Positions 12,869 to 24,719 of a stretch of DNA of 64,000 nt are shown here, piece after piece. Numbering within the stretch: the first letter of the stretch is position 1; each line of letters opens with the position of its first letter. The translations under genes and the position numbers were made by a program. The notes beneath the pieces are model-generated. The model searched no databases. It had not been told where the DNA came from and saw only the letters and a list, made by a program, of their open reading frames with translations. The stretch is from Typha latifolia. Its lineage: Eukaryota; Streptophyta; Magnoliopsida; Poales; Typhaceae. The DNA is taken from contig CM034112.1 in assembly GCA_019914945.1 (NCBI GenBank), positions 6,518,001 through 6,582,000 on the forward strand, read 5' to 3'.

Positions 12869-12919
12869 GCTCTGATACCAAATGATATGCTCTGATACCA
12901 TTGATAGACTCTGATACCA
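12869..12919 (-). repeat. Three copies of a tRNA-iMet primer-binding-site complement
   Basis: CTCTGATACCA occurs three times at about 20-bp spacing: 12869-12880 and 12889-12900 with GCTCTGATACCA, and 12908-12919 with ACTCTGATACCA. On the minus strand each reads TGGTATCAGAG(C), the primer-binding site typical of plant LTR retrotransposons that prime with initiator methionine tRNA. The stretch replaces the corresponding sequence in the 38588 unit, so it is an insertion or local amplification specific to A2. Confidence 0.6.
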
Positions 12920-14450
12920 ATTGATGGGATCTAGAACCAAAAATAGGCTACGCTAAGATTCCTTCAAGATCTAAATATATTATAGGAATCAGTCCATACA
13001 AATCAACTTGACATAAAATTATAGCAGTATAGTTATCTCTAATCATCTCTATATATCATCATCATACTTATATCCAAGATCAATCTAATTATATGCATGA
13101 TAAAATATGCTCGACTGTAACCATCTCTAGATAAAATCATATAATCATGCTGGAGGTCAAAACATGCATGTACATAATATATAATATAACATAATTTGAT
13201 AAAGGCGTCTAAGGAAAAAGACACTCAACATTAATTAGAAGACCCAACACACGTATCCCTCATGTCCACCAATTAACCATCACACATCACTAGCAAGGTC
13301 CACAAGGTCTCAAATAAGAGGGTTCGGGATTTGAAAATATTTAAGTAGCATAAAGTTAGTCGTTTATCTAATTAGAATTAATTCAAGTAAAATATAAAAG
13401 TTTATTAGGTTTAGAATCACTTCTTTTTATTTTTGATTACATGACTAGATCTATAGATACGATTCAAATGCTATAATTATATTATTATCATAAAATGCTA
13501 ATTATAGTATAAGGAGAAGAGGTCTATTTTCTTTTATATAAGAATATTTCTAAATATATAATTATAAAATAAAAGGCTAAATAACTATAAGTATAGACAA
13601 GGTCTAATTATAATTAATTTTATAATTCATACTCTATCTTGATTAATTAGGGACTATGCAGTCTTTACTTGATAAAATAATAAATAAATAACTAAATAAG
13701 CCTAGTATTTTATTTGTTGCAGAATAATAATATATTATAAATTAATAGAATTACGTAAAATGTATATCATAAGAATATTAGAATATAAATATAATAATTA
13801 TAATTTTCAAATCTATCTATTAATCTAATAGACATATAAGTAAATAAATAAATAAATATAAGTATTACCTATATTTATGTGTAATAGTTTATAACCTAAT
13901 TAATCATTAATTAATTATAATTAACAATAATCATGTTGAAGAATATACATTATTATTAAAATAATTAATGTCTAAATAAGTTATCTATATTAATTAAGAA
14001 AGCAATACCTAACTAAATAAATAAACAAAATTAAAATAAAACTAATAAATAAATAAATAATGCCACCAATACTCTGCCACAGTGGTGAGCCGCAAAAAGA
14101 GGAGGAGGAGAAGCTGAGGGAGAAGAAAGTAGAAAGGAAGAAGAAAGAAGAAATAAGAAGAAAGAAGAGGAGGAGGAGAAGCTGAAGGAGAAGAAAGGAG
14201 AAAGGGAGAAGAAAGAAGAAATAAAAAGAAAGAAGAGGAGGAGGAGAAGCTGAGGGAGAAGAAAAGAGAAAGGAAGAAGAAATAAGAAATAAGAAGAAAG
14301 AAGAAAGAAGAAGAGGAAGAAGAAGAAGAAGAGAAGAGGAAGAGAAGAAAGAGAGAAGGTGAAGGAGGGGGTTGCGGACTGGGGCCAGTAGGGAGGGCAC
14401 TGGCCGCTAGTGGCCATCCAACGGTCAGCCTCTCGCCAACGAGCCTGAGG

Positions 14451-14452
<2 letters not shown>

Positions 14453-14490
<38 letters not shown>
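14453..14490 (+). repeat. (GA)n microsatellite in A2
   Basis: An uninterrupted GA run within the GA-rich block of family A. Matching runs lie at 16294-16344 in A1 and about 41287-41330 in A3, so the microsatellite is a family trait that varies in length. Confidence 0.9.
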
Positions 14491-14494
<4 letters not shown>

Positions 14495-16291
14495 AGGGAA
14501 GGAGGAGAGAGAGAAAAACCAAAAGAGAGAGAGAGTGTGGAGAAGAAAAAGATAGAGAGAGAGGCGGTGGGGAGGGAGGCCCCGGCGGTGGGGCCCACCG
14601 CGCCAGCTAGCTTAGCCAGGTTGGCCGGGCCGGTGGCGCCCTCCCCTCCCGCCACTGCATGGCACGAGGCCGGCCACATCGTGCCATGCAATAAAATTAG
14701 TTTTTTTTAAGGTTGTGTTGTTACAATCTAGATCCAGGTACCCAACTAGTTGATATAAACCACATGAGAATAACTCGTCACATATGTCTTAGCGAACGGC
14801 ATGTGTCCGAATGTCTGCTGCACACATAGACTATTTATCTCGGACGTAAGGCTAATAGGATCATGACTATGTCGAGTGATCAATCGTCTCCAAGTATCCT
14901 CATGCTTTCGACCAACTATCCTATCAATTAGATTTCATACTTTCCTTCTAAATGGCAGATCATATGCATTTTATCCGGTACTATAACAAATTATGCATAT
15001 TAGGAATTTAAGTGGAAGAGGAGTCAAAAGAGATATAATGTGATGCAATCTCGAATCATACATCTATCATATGCATACTCATGCTAAAGATCATATCGAC
15101 ATAAAATCGTAATAGTATAGTCATCTCCAATCATCTCTGTATATATCACCAACATACTCATATCCAAGATCAATTTAATCCAATGCATGATAAAATATGT
15201 TCGATTGAAATTATTTTTAAATAAGATCATATAAACATACTGGAGGCCAAAACATGCATATACATTATATAACATATTCTAATTTGAGAAAGACGTCTAA
15301 GGGATAAGACTACTCACAGTCTGATCAGAAAACATAAACCACGTATCCGTCACATCCATCAACAGAGTGTCAACTTTTCGCTAGCAAAGTCCACGGGTCT
15401 CAAATAAGAGGGTTCGGATTCTGAAAATATTTAAGTAATATGAAGTTATTCGTTTATCCCATTTAGAATTCATTAGTGTAAAATATAATAATTTATTAGA
15501 CTTTGTTATATAACTGAATTTATATTATATAAATATACTTATGACAACGTTATTCTAATTATATATTAGGCATATAATAATTAATCTCTTTTGATATAAA
15601 ACCATAAAAGAATCAAATATAAAATAATATAATTAAAAATACAGGAACATAAAATAACTAAGTATAATTCAATTATTTGGCAATGACTACTTTTACTTAA
15701 CTAGTCACTAGTTATACACAAAATAATTATTATCTGTTTATATATAAAAATAATTATCATAGCTTAGCATTTTATTTTATGAAAAATAATATAGATAATA
15801 GTAAGTGCTATAAATGCATTATATAATTTGATTATTTTTAATAAACTACATACATTGATCTAATAATGATAATTAAGCTATAAATACCAAAATACTTATA
15901 ATTACAATTAATTATATTTGTCCTACTTATGCTTAGCTTAATAATTATATTAGTGAGTAATATATACATCTTTAAACTAATTAGCTATTTATATAAATTT
16001 AATAAAGTAAATAACTTAAAAGAAAAGAAAAGAAAAAATCCTATTATAATGTTGGGCCGAGCCCATCACTATCCTTACTACAGTGCTGGGTTTGGCCTAG
16101 CTCTGTAGCCAGCAGAGAGGAGAACAAAGAGGGAAGGAAAGAAGAGAAAGAAGAAAGGAGGAGACGAAAAAAAAAAAAGAAAGGAGAAGAAGAGAAGAGA
16201 AAAGAGAAGAAGGAGAAGGGAAGGGAGGAGGAGCCGGGCCGGTGGGGAGGGGCGTGGCCGGCCTCTCGTTGGAGGCTTAATTCTGGCAAAC

Positions 16292-16293
<2 letters not shown>

Positions 16294-16344
<51 letters not shown>
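16294..16344 (+). repeat. (GA)n microsatellite in A1
   Basis: A 51-bp GA run at the same place in the family-A unit as those in A2 and A3. Confidence 0.9.
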
Positions 16345-16346
<2 letters not shown>

Positions 16347-16649
16347 CGATAGGCCGGTGGTAGGCTGGCGGCAGGCAAGAAGGAAAGAGAGGGTGTAAGA
16401 GAGTGACCGAGAGAGAGAGAGAAGGCGGCGGAGGAGGGGGATGGCAGCGGCGGTGGGGCCCACCGTGCTAGCTGGTCGAGCAGGAACATGTGGTGGTCCT
16501 CGGCTTGCCATTGCGGGTGAGAAATTTCTCACCTGCACTGGGCTCGACTTGGGCACGAGGCCGAGCATAACTTGGCCGGTCGTGTTGTACCCAAATTATT
16601 ATTGTTACTATTATTATTTGGGTTAGGTTGTTAAGGTTACCCAACCCAT

Positions 16650-17470
16650 CTGTCTGACTGGGTATCTATTGAGTCTCCATCACTAATCAGATAGGAAATG
16701 CCACAAGGAAGGCTCTCCTTGATTTTGATGACTGACACATCAGAAGTGAGAAGGGGGAGTAGGGGAATAAGGAAGTCTGAAGAAGAGGTATTGAGAAAAT
16801 AAGTACTCATTGCATCGCAAAAAAGCTGGAAGCCACTAACAAGCATTGTATTAGTCACCAAGGAGAGCAAGGTGGATATCCATTTGATTCAGATTTAGGG
16901 GAATCCTCTAGCATTGAGAAAATTGAGGAGATCATGGTTGGCGCAATCAAATGCTTTGTTGAAATCTAGTTTTAGAATGAGACCTTTGCGCTTAGCTTTG
17001 AACATCCAATGAATGAGCTCATGGGTGTTGACAAAATTGTCAAGAATATGTCTACCTTTGATAAACCCAGATTAAGAATGTAGAATTAGGCCATTTAGGA
17101 GAGGGGATAGATGGTTGGCCCAAAGGAGAAGGCTAATCGACTGAAAGTAATCTAGTGCTCTTGTCACTCTAGATTTGGGAATGAGAACAATAAAAGCCTT
17201 GGCCTAGCTCGTGAGGGAGAGATTTGGGTCGAGGTGACGTTTGATAGTTTCCCGGTGCTTTGAATAAAAAAGAAAGACCAAAAATTCACTTGGCCCAAGA
17301 GAGTTGTAGAAGACAGCTTCCTTGATCTCCTCCTCCAAGGAGTGCAAGTCGACGTTGGGAGAATCATACGATGAATTCCACTCAAAGTAAAAATTGGGGG
17401 AGCGCTGCAACTTGAATAAAATTTTTGAAGTGGTTTTTGAAGAGATTCAAGAACCACTTCCAAAAAAACT
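16650..17470 (-). pseudogene. LINE (L1-type) reverse transcriptase remnant
   Basis: Minus-strand frames read into an L1-type reverse transcriptase. First comes an acidic LEEEIKEAVF segment, then PSEFLVFLFYSKHRETIK (family form: GPDGF..FF...W..IK). A longer stretch with stops follows, leading to GLILKLDFNKAFD, the palm motif carrying the first catalytic Asp. Further downstream is a segment with VTNTMLVSGFQLF. The normal substrate of this enzyme is LINE RNA at nicked target DNA. Premature stops and frameshifts show that it is dead. It abuts the right end of family-A unit A1. Confidence 0.7.
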
Positions 17471-17479
17471 TTGGTTGAG

Positions 17480-18260
17480 CTTATTACTATTTATTTCTTG
17501 TATACATTTATTCTATGGCTAACTACTATCCTTTTCACTATTATTTGCATCCAGCACCACAATCATTGTTGAGGAAACTTATCATAAAAATTTAGACTAA
17601 TTTGATAATAAAGTAAGAGGTTAGTTGGAGATAGTTATGAGATAATTATTATTAGTTAAATAACCAAAAGTATAACTCTGTATGATTGTTATTTATTTCT
17701 ATGTAAATTATAATGGTGAAATATATAAATTTTGTAATATATAGAAAAAATAACTAAAGTTGTTATTATATTTACAAAAGTTGTTAATATATATTTTTTC
17801 TTTTTCTACTACTTCTTTTCTAGCTTCTTCTTCTTCTTTTACTTCTTATTTTTCTTCTTATTTTTCTTCTTCTTTTTCATCTATGCCTTAATTATTCTTT
17901 ATTTTCTATAAAAATCTCTCTAATTACTTTTTAATTAATAAAGTAAGTGATTAATTATATATAATTAAGAGAATTTATGTTTAAGAAGAAGAAACAATAA
18001 TAGAAAATAGAAGAAGAAATATATTAACATCTTCTGTAAATATAATAACAATTTTTGTAAATATAATAATAACTTTCATTATTTTTTCTATACACTTTCT
18101 ATATTAGTGATTATTCTCTTTTTTTTCAATACAAGTCTTTATAATCGCCTTTTAATTAATAAAGTAAGATTATTTTGAGATAGTGGTGAAATAATTAGAA
18201 TTAATTAAATAACAAAAAGCATGACTCTACATAATTATTATTTATTTCTATATAGATTGT
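17480..18260. repeat. AT-rich inverted-repeat tract
   Basis: About 17748-17815 and 17985-18090 are inverted copies (GTTATTATATTTACAAAA and its complement, followed by TTAATATAT and a TTCTTC-rich or GAAGAA-rich strip). They are flanked by direct copies of an AATAAAGTAAG...ATAATTATTATT-type segment at about 17605-17720 and 18155-18255, with an inverted trace near 18990-19120. It is probably a small decayed foldback or MITE cluster. No gene. Confidence 0.45.
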
Positions 18261-18261
18261 A

Positions 18262-18905
18262 CTATAGAATTTTATACTTAAATTAAGAATTATTTATTTT
18301 TACACAAATAGTGGCATAATCTGAAAAAAAATTTGAATGCAAAAGTTGTAGATCATGTTGTTACCAATTTTATCCAATTAGTTTTATAAATTTTGAATGT
18401 TAGATAATTATCTTTTGAATATTTTTTTCAAAACTATGCATAATTGAAATTCTGTGTTCTCACTATAATTCATAATTTCATATTTAAACTAAGAATTATT
18501 CATTTCTTTATAGATAGATTCATAATATGAAAAAACTCTGAACACAAAAGTTGTAGATCATGATGTCACTAATTTTATCCAATTAACTTCATAATTCTTG
18601 GACATTAGATAATTATCTTTGAATATTTTTTTGAAACTATATAGAATTGAAAATTTGTGTTTAAGACAAAATTCTGCGTTTAAGTACGAAATTCTGACTG
18701 TGATTTATAATTTCATATGTAACTAGGAAATATTCATTTCGCCATAGATGAATTCACAACTGAAGAAATTCTGAAATACAAAAGTTCTATCATGATGTTA
18801 CGGATTTTATCCCATTGATTTCATAATTTTTGGACATTAGATGATTATCTTTTGAATATTTTTTTGAAACTGTACAGAACTGAAATTTTATAGTTTAAGT
18901 ACAAA
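18262..18905 (+). repeat. About 220-bp tandem repeat, three copies
   Basis: Three successive copies share, in order, a TATTCATTTC-like word, a CAAAAGTTGTAGATCATG-like word, ATTTTATCC, CATTAGATAATTATCTTT and GAATATTTTTTTGAAAC. Spacing is roughly 220 bp. Copies diverge by point changes and small gaps. Non-coding. Confidence 0.65.
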
Positions 18906-19951
18906 ATTTGTACTTAAACTATGAATTTCATACTTAAACTACGAAATTCTAATTTTATGTAATTTTGAGAAAATAATATCTTATATATTTAACTATCAGA
19001 ATTAATATAGAAATAAATAATAATTATGTGGACTTATGTTTTTAGTTTTTAACTAATTATAATTATATCAAAATTATCTCCTATTAATATCTTATTTTAT
19101 TAATTAAATAGCGATTAGATACTTATATAAAAAAATAATTAAGAGATAAAAAAAAAGAGCACTAGAAGAAGAAGAATTAATAGCAACATATAAAGTAGAA
19201 AATGAAGATAAGATGATGAAGAAAATAAGTACGGGTCATTTCTCTCTCTCTTATAGTGTTTTATCAATATTTAATGAGGCACTAGATGACAAAAATGACA
19301 AAGTTAAAAGAAAAGTAAGAAAAAAGTCTCAAGTGCAAAAATGCCGAAAATAACCGAATAAAAAACTAAGTGGATTTTCAGTATAAATAACCGAATTAAA
19401 AATGAGTCATACTAAAAAAAAGAACGGGATTTTATTAAGGGAAATGATTCAATAAGAACTATGAATTTCTCTTTCCTAATCTAATATTTGAGATAAAATA
19501 ATACTAAATAAAATTAACTGAAAGTACTGGTCATATCAACCAAAATACAATCACTTTTCTAAATTATAAAGGTAAATTAGTCATATTTTATTTCTCTCTT
19601 TCTCTCTTTCTCTTAGCTATCTATTTTTTTTTATAAAAGAGAAAATAATAATAAATTAGTTAAGAAAACATGTATAAGGATAAGCAGTAAGAAAATATTT
19701 AAATTCTAATTTTTTTATCAGTTAAACTAGTCTTATATGTAAAATGTCTTAGATACCTTTTAATTTATAGACAGATAGAAAATTATTTCTATAACTAATT
19801 GGTTAGTATCGAATCATTTCTCTTTTGTTAAACGGGTCTGACTCAAAAAACCGAAAAACAAATGAGTTTTTAGTTTAAAAAACCCTATCAGCATTTCCGT
19901 GATAACACTACAAAATCCAAGTAACGCTGCAACTCTCGCTTCATTTCTGCC
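18906..19951 (+). other. AT-rich upstream region of the BPG2 gene
   Basis: No gene. It contains T-rich and A-rich runs and a CTCT strip near 19590-19615. The last 80 bases before the start codon lose the AT bias (AACGCTGCAACTCTCGC and similar), which fits a 5' untranslated region. No TATA box could be assigned with confidence in such an AT-rich background. Confidence 0.4.
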
Positions 19952-22900
19952 ATGGCGGAAGCCTCCTTCTCTTCTCTAACGCGACCTACTTATCATGTCT
20001 TCAAGAATGGAACTAAAACTCCACGAGCGCTTCTCCTTCTCTCCTCCTCCTGGATCCCGCCCTCCTCCTCCTCCTCCTCCTCTTTTCTTCCCCTATCCAC
20101 TCGGAAATCTTCTCTCTCTTGTTCCTTCTCCCGTTCTACTTCAACGTCCAAGAAGCCTTCGACTCCAAAAGCGCCTCTTTTTAGCGAGGGAAGGGACGAA
20201 GATGAGACCCGCCTCGTCTGCCCCGGCTGCGGTATCTTCATGCAAGACTCCGACCCCAATCTCCCAGGCTACTACAAGAAACCCCTAGCTCGGGAGGTAG
20301 ATAGGTATGATTCCCACGGTCTTCCCTTGTCTGAATCCAATGAGATTCTTGATGAGGATGAGGAGGGAGCTAGTTGGTCGTCGTCAAAATCTGATATTGA
20401 TGCGGAAATTGAGGGGTTCTCTGATGAAGCTTTCATGGAAGAGGAAGGAGAGGAAGGGGGGATTGGGTGGGATTCGGATTGGGAGGTGGAGGAAGAGGAA
20501 GAAGAGGAGAACTTGAAGAAGGAATTGGACGGATTTACCCCTGCAGGAGTTGGCTATGGTAATGTCACCGAGGAGACGTTGACGAAGATGAAGAAGGAGA
20601 AGGTCTCGAAATCTGAGAAGAAGAAGAAGATGAGAGATGCAAAGAGGAATGAAGCAGAGGACTCGGCAACTGTCTGTGCTCGGTGCCACTCTTTGAGGAA
20701 TTATGGGCAGGTGAAGAATCAGAAGGCGGAGAATTTGATTCCCGATTTTGATTTCGATCGACTCATTTCCACCCGGCTGATGAAGCCAGCGACTAGTGCT
20801 CCAGTTATAGTCATGGTTGTCGATTGTGTGGACTTCGACGGTTCTTTCCCAAAGCGGGCAGCGAAGTCTTTGTTTAAAGCCTTAGAAGGAAGGAAGAAAG
20901 ATTTAAATGTCACCAAGTTGCCAAAACTTGTTCTCGTCGCAACGAAGGTTGATTTGCTTCCCACACAGATTTCTCCAACGAGGTTGGACCGTTGGGTGCG
21001 TAATCGAGCTAAGGCAGCCGGAGCACCTAAGCTCAGTGCCGTTTATTTGGTGAGCGCACGGAAGGATGTAGGTGTTAGGAATTTGATTTCCTACATCAAG
21101 GAATTGGCAGGACCTCGTGGGAATGTGTGGGTGATCGGTGCACAGAATGCTGGGAAGTCGACTTTAATCAATGCATTTGCTAAGCGCGAAGGTGTGAAGA
21201 TCACAAGACTAACAGAGGCAGCGGTGCCAGGAACTACATTAGGAATATTGAGAATAACAGGCATTTTGCCCGCAAAAGCAAAGATGTATGATACTCCAGG
21301 TCTTCTGCATCCATATCTGATGTCAATGAGACTAAACAGGGAAGAACAAAAGATGGTGGAAATCCGGAAGGAGCTACAACCACGAACCTTTAGGATGAAG
21401 GCAAGTTGCTGCCTTACTATATTCCCTGTTTAGTTATGCAAGTTTATAGCAAATTCTTAACCTAGTTTATGAATTTTTATAGTGTCTTCGTCCTTTGTGA
21501 TTTTAGCTGAATGCTACTGATTCATCCATCAAATGACAGGGACTCATACCAATTCCATTTGATGAGTCCAAAGGTTTTAGAATTTAGCTAGTGTTTTGAG
21601 TAGTCCATACTGAAAGGAACATGCTATAGGAGTAAACAAATTAAAAGTTTTAATTGTTGGATGGAATCTGTGAGATGGTTGCAACTGTTCCAGTCTAAAA
21701 GAACACTAGGAAATGATTGAGCATAGTTTTGTCATATAGAAATATCCTTCTTTATATCTTTTCTACGATAGAGTATGATATTCTACAAGTGGTGAAATGC
21801 TCTATATAAATGCCAGTCTATTCATTATGACCTAATTTAATGATTTCCTGAAGATTTTAGTTGTTAATGCTTGACAACCTGAACTTTCCACCTAAAAGAA
21901 GATAATAAGTCTTTAACAAACTCTTGGCCTTCTTGCTTTCCATGTGCCTTTTGCTTTTGTATCTCTTCCAATAATATAACTTATCAATGTAATTTATGAA
22001 TTGTCATACAACTCCTTATCAATATAACTTATCATAGATGTATCCCTTTGGGTGGTGTTTTTTGTGTGCTACCATGACATCTTGTGTTTTATGGTAAACC
22101 TTTCTTCTGTTGACAAGAAAGGGAAATATTCTGAAACTTTTATGGTTATACCATCATCCAATAAGTCGACCTATTATAGATCGAATCAGGCTGATAGATA
22201 GGACTAAAGGAATTTCTTGTCCTTTGAAGTTGGTCACTACTATCACCTCTATTATCAGTAAACGTTTGTCATAGCTACGTGGATCTTTGCTCTGGCACCA
22301 TAATGATTACATCTTGTCTAATTATCTAAGATTGCTATTCGACTCCTTATTCGACAGTTGCTATTATGGACTACCTCATTATTCCTGAAGTTTTTCCTAA
22401 TTCTTTAATTTGGATTTCTGCTCCTTTATGGCTTCATTGTTAATCAAACCATTTCTCTGTAGTGAAGCCTACTTCGATTCTGCTGTGCTTGCTCTTATCT
22501 TCTTGATTTAGTCTCTGATCACTTAAAAAGCTGTACTAGTTCTGTCTCTGGTGGAAGAAAATCCCCATCATGTAATAGTTAATATTTTCCTATTGGCAAC
22601 TGCTTTAAGGAAGCTTATGTAGATAACACATATTTGATTTGCATTACTGAGGCATGATATTCACCAAACATGGCTGTTGTCTCCTACATATGGAGAACAA
22701 CCATTACAATGCTCAAATTCTTGAAAATGAAGATTGCCTATCGCTCATATTCTTGATGCGAGATATCAATTATCCTCCATCTACTCTTATTTAAGTTTAA
22801 TCACTATCTTCCAATCATAAAATTAATATAGCTTATATTAATGGTAAATCTCTTGAGATGTTCATCCTACTGCCATGCGATTACCTAATGGAGAAATTAG

Positions 22901-23631
22901 TTCGATGCAAAGTTGTAAACATTAATGTGGTATTTCCATTTATAAGACCAACTCAAGAAGTAATTTGTGATTGTTGCAGGTCGGGCAGACAATCCATATT
23001 GGGGGCTTGATGAGGCTTGACCTGACGCAAGCTTCTGTACAAACTATTTATGTAACTATTTGTTCATCTCCGAATGTTTCTCTCCATATGGGAAAGACAG
23101 AAACCGCTGATGAGATAAACAAGAATCATTTTGGCATCAGGCTACAGGTGGGATTTCCTTATCTTTTCCCTCAAATTATTTGTTATTGCTATTGATTTAG
23201 CATTCCTGAATTTCAACAGGAAGATAATGCCCTCTTACTTTTTATATCTATCGTATTGATATATGTGTCGTGTGTATTAGCCACCCATTGGGCAAGATCG
23301 CGTGACCGAACTAGGCGACTGGAAGCAGAAAGAGATCAAGGTATCTGGGATCAGCTGGGATGTTAACAGTGTAGACATTGCAGTTTCTGGGCTTGGGTGG
23401 TTCTCTTTTGGGTTGAAAGGTGAAGCCACTGTGGCACTATGGACCTTTGATGGTGTCGAAGTGACACAGAGAGAGCCATTGGTCCTTGATAGAGCCTCTT
23501 TCCTAGAAAGACCTGGGTTTTTGTTACCCAAGGCCATATCTGATGCCATTGGTAACAAGAGTAGGATGGAGGCACAAAAGAGGTGGTTGGAACAAAATAG
23601 AGAAGATTTCCTTTTGGAAGCAAGCACATGA
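19952..23631 (+). CDS. BPG2: BPG2-type chloroplast GTPase, three exons, apparently intact
   Basis: Exons 19952-21400, 22980-23147 and 23281-23631 give 655 codons plus TGA, close to the family length. The start has strong context (GCCATGGCG). Residues 1-70 are Ser/Pro-rich with almost no acid residues, as in a chloroplast transit peptide. CxxC pairs at 90-93 and 242-245 form the zinc finger of the YqeH/NOA1 family, separated by a long Glu/Asp-rich insert (about 131-190). The GTPase is circularly permuted: TKVD (G4, 331-334) and VSAR (G5, about 367-370) precede GAQNAGKS (G1, 396-403), PGTT (G2, 426-429) and DTPG (G3, 447-450). BPG2 proteins act in chloroplast rRNA processing and plastid protein synthesis and were found through brassinosteroid-linked greening. 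The acidic insert and FTPAGVGYGNVTEETL segment favour BPG2 over the NOA1/RIF1 relatives. Intron 1 has a GC donor; intron 2 is GT-AG. No frame break was seen. Confidence 0.92.
21401..22979 (+). other. Intron 1 of BPG2, GC-AG type
   Basis: The donor reads AAG|GCAAGT and the acceptor TTGTTGCAG|GTCGGG. This joins Arg-Met-Lys to Val-Gly-Gln in frame, as the family requires. A GT elsewhere nearby does not keep the frame and the conserved residues. The intron is 1,579 bp and AT-rich with no recognised gene inside. Confidence 0.8.
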
Positions 23632-24520
23632 AACTAGATGTGAGCTCAAAGCTAATCACCATGTCTTCATATAGTTTGTGATTCTCAGCAGCTATTGGTT
23701 TGGCTGTGTCGAAGTTAGCACTGTTGATGAATGTTGTTGCATCGAGTTCTTTACACACGTTGAAGTATTAGGAGTATAATACTTTACATATAGACTATCA
23801 ACTCAATGCAGTTAGAAGCATAAGAGATTTTGTAGGTGTACCTCTAGTTTTCTAGAAGTTCTAGTTTATATTTATAAGAAAGAAATGCATGCATGTCCAT
23901 GGCAGTATGGCACAAATATGTTAGCATTGAGATATTTGTTTTGGGAAAACAAAAAAATTTCAACCAGGGACTTGCACCATTAACCATTTAATATTTCCCA
24001 TTTTGCACTCCTATCTATTTGATTTATCTTTGCAATTTTACTCAAAAGATTAAGAATTTTAAAATTGGCCTTGCACCACTTTTAAGGATATCTTCCTGCA
24101 TGGAGAAAACCACTCATTTTCTTATTCATAGGGAGATCTTATTAAATTTTTTTTGGCTTACAAGTTAGAGATTTTCTTTCTTGGTGCCATGGTAGGGAAT
24201 ATTAAAGGATTTTAAAAGAACAACATTCTTTCTCAGCACATCTTGTCCCTTTCGCCTAAAATGCAGCCTCTTCCTTTTTTGCCTAGATTATCTTTTCCTC
24301 CTGTTGTTAATTCCTATGCTAGAAAATCATCTTCTCCTCTTTCCTCCATTTCGGGTAGAATCTTAAGTCAAATTCTCAATCATTACCATCTTCTTCATTG
24401 TTGGCCAAATCTTTCAACCCTAGTAGAGCAACAATGTAATTTATATAATCTTACTATTTAATTTTTGTTGGTCTATATATCTATTTGTTAGTTTATTTGT
24501 ATAAATGGATATATAGTCTC
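23632..24520 (+). other. 3' flank of BPG2, no gene
   Basis: Presumed 3' untranslated region followed by AT-rich DNA. Short open frames such as the one at 24243-24461 have no recognisable similarity. Confidence 0.5.
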
Positions 24521-24536
24521 CTATAGGGTTTTGTCA

Positions 24537-24712
24537 GTTTATATATGTATTCTATTTAAAGTTATCCATGTAATTGTGATCCATACTTCTATAGGTTCAG
24601 TTTATATATGGATTTTGTTGGTATTCCATGTAATTGTGATCTATACTTCTATAGGTTCAGTTTATATATGGATTTTGTTGGTATTCCATGTAATTATAAT
24701 TTATAGAATTAT
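24537..24712 (+). repeat. 60-bp tandem repeat, about 2.8 copies
   Basis: The unit contains TTTATATATGGATTTTGTTG, TCCATGTAATTGTGAT and ACTTCTATAGGTTCAG in order. Copies start near 24537, 24598 and 24658, and the last is truncated. The second and third copies are nearly identical and the first is more diverged. Confidence 0.85.
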
Positions 24713-24719
24713 GTAGGTT

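Larger units (their letters stand above)
8563..14725 (+). mobile_element. Family-A unit A2, nested in A1 and split by element B
   Basis: Starts TGCCAACGCCCCCGCCC, close to the TGTAACGCCCCCGCCC head of the 38588 unit, and ends in GTGTTGTTACA. Subtracting B (9510-12441) and one 5-bp target copy leaves about 3.2 kb, matching the 3,281 bp of the 38588 unit. The order of blocks is the same: GC-rich head, AT-rich blocks, ACTAGACCAC block (split by B), AT-rich 13320-13990, GA-rich 14090-14600, GC-rich patch, T-run and GTTACA end. Three 68-bp GA-rich repeats lie at about 14093-14290. The Ser/Leu-rich open frames of the GA tract are low complexity and are not genes. No clean target duplication was found. 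Confidence 0.6.
7796..16634 (+). mobile_element. Family-A unit A1 (host of nested insertions), left end truncated
   Basis: Segments 7796-8562 and 14726-16634 are collinear with two consecutive parts of the complete unit at 38588-41868. They cover the block with TCATGAGCAAAA near a GTGAATAGAC word, the block with ACTAGACCAC near 8495, the GATATAAACC/GATAACTCG-like block at 14750, the AT-rich block at 15470-16030, the GA-rich block with a long GA microsatellite, and a GGTTAGGTTGTTA end. The GC-rich head is missing. A2 (8563-14725) interrupts it. There is no protein-coding capacity. The family looks like a long LTR or a coding-free LTR-type element. Confidence 0.6.

Noticed and set aside
12869..12919. 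tRNA gene
   Set aside because: GCTCTGATACCA matches the 3' end of initiator methionine tRNA only; no cloverleaf is present. It is the complement of a retrotransposon primer-binding site.
13990..14710. Overlapping open frames on both strands (Ser/Leu/Phe-rich and Lys/Glu-rich)
   Set aside because: They come from GA/CT-rich low-complexity DNA of the family-A unit. The same tract in A1 and A3 gives equally long but different frames.
16044..16626. Open frames of 174, 70 and 61 codons
   Set aside because: Low-complexity translation of the GA microsatellite strip and the GC-rich patch of A1; no domain.
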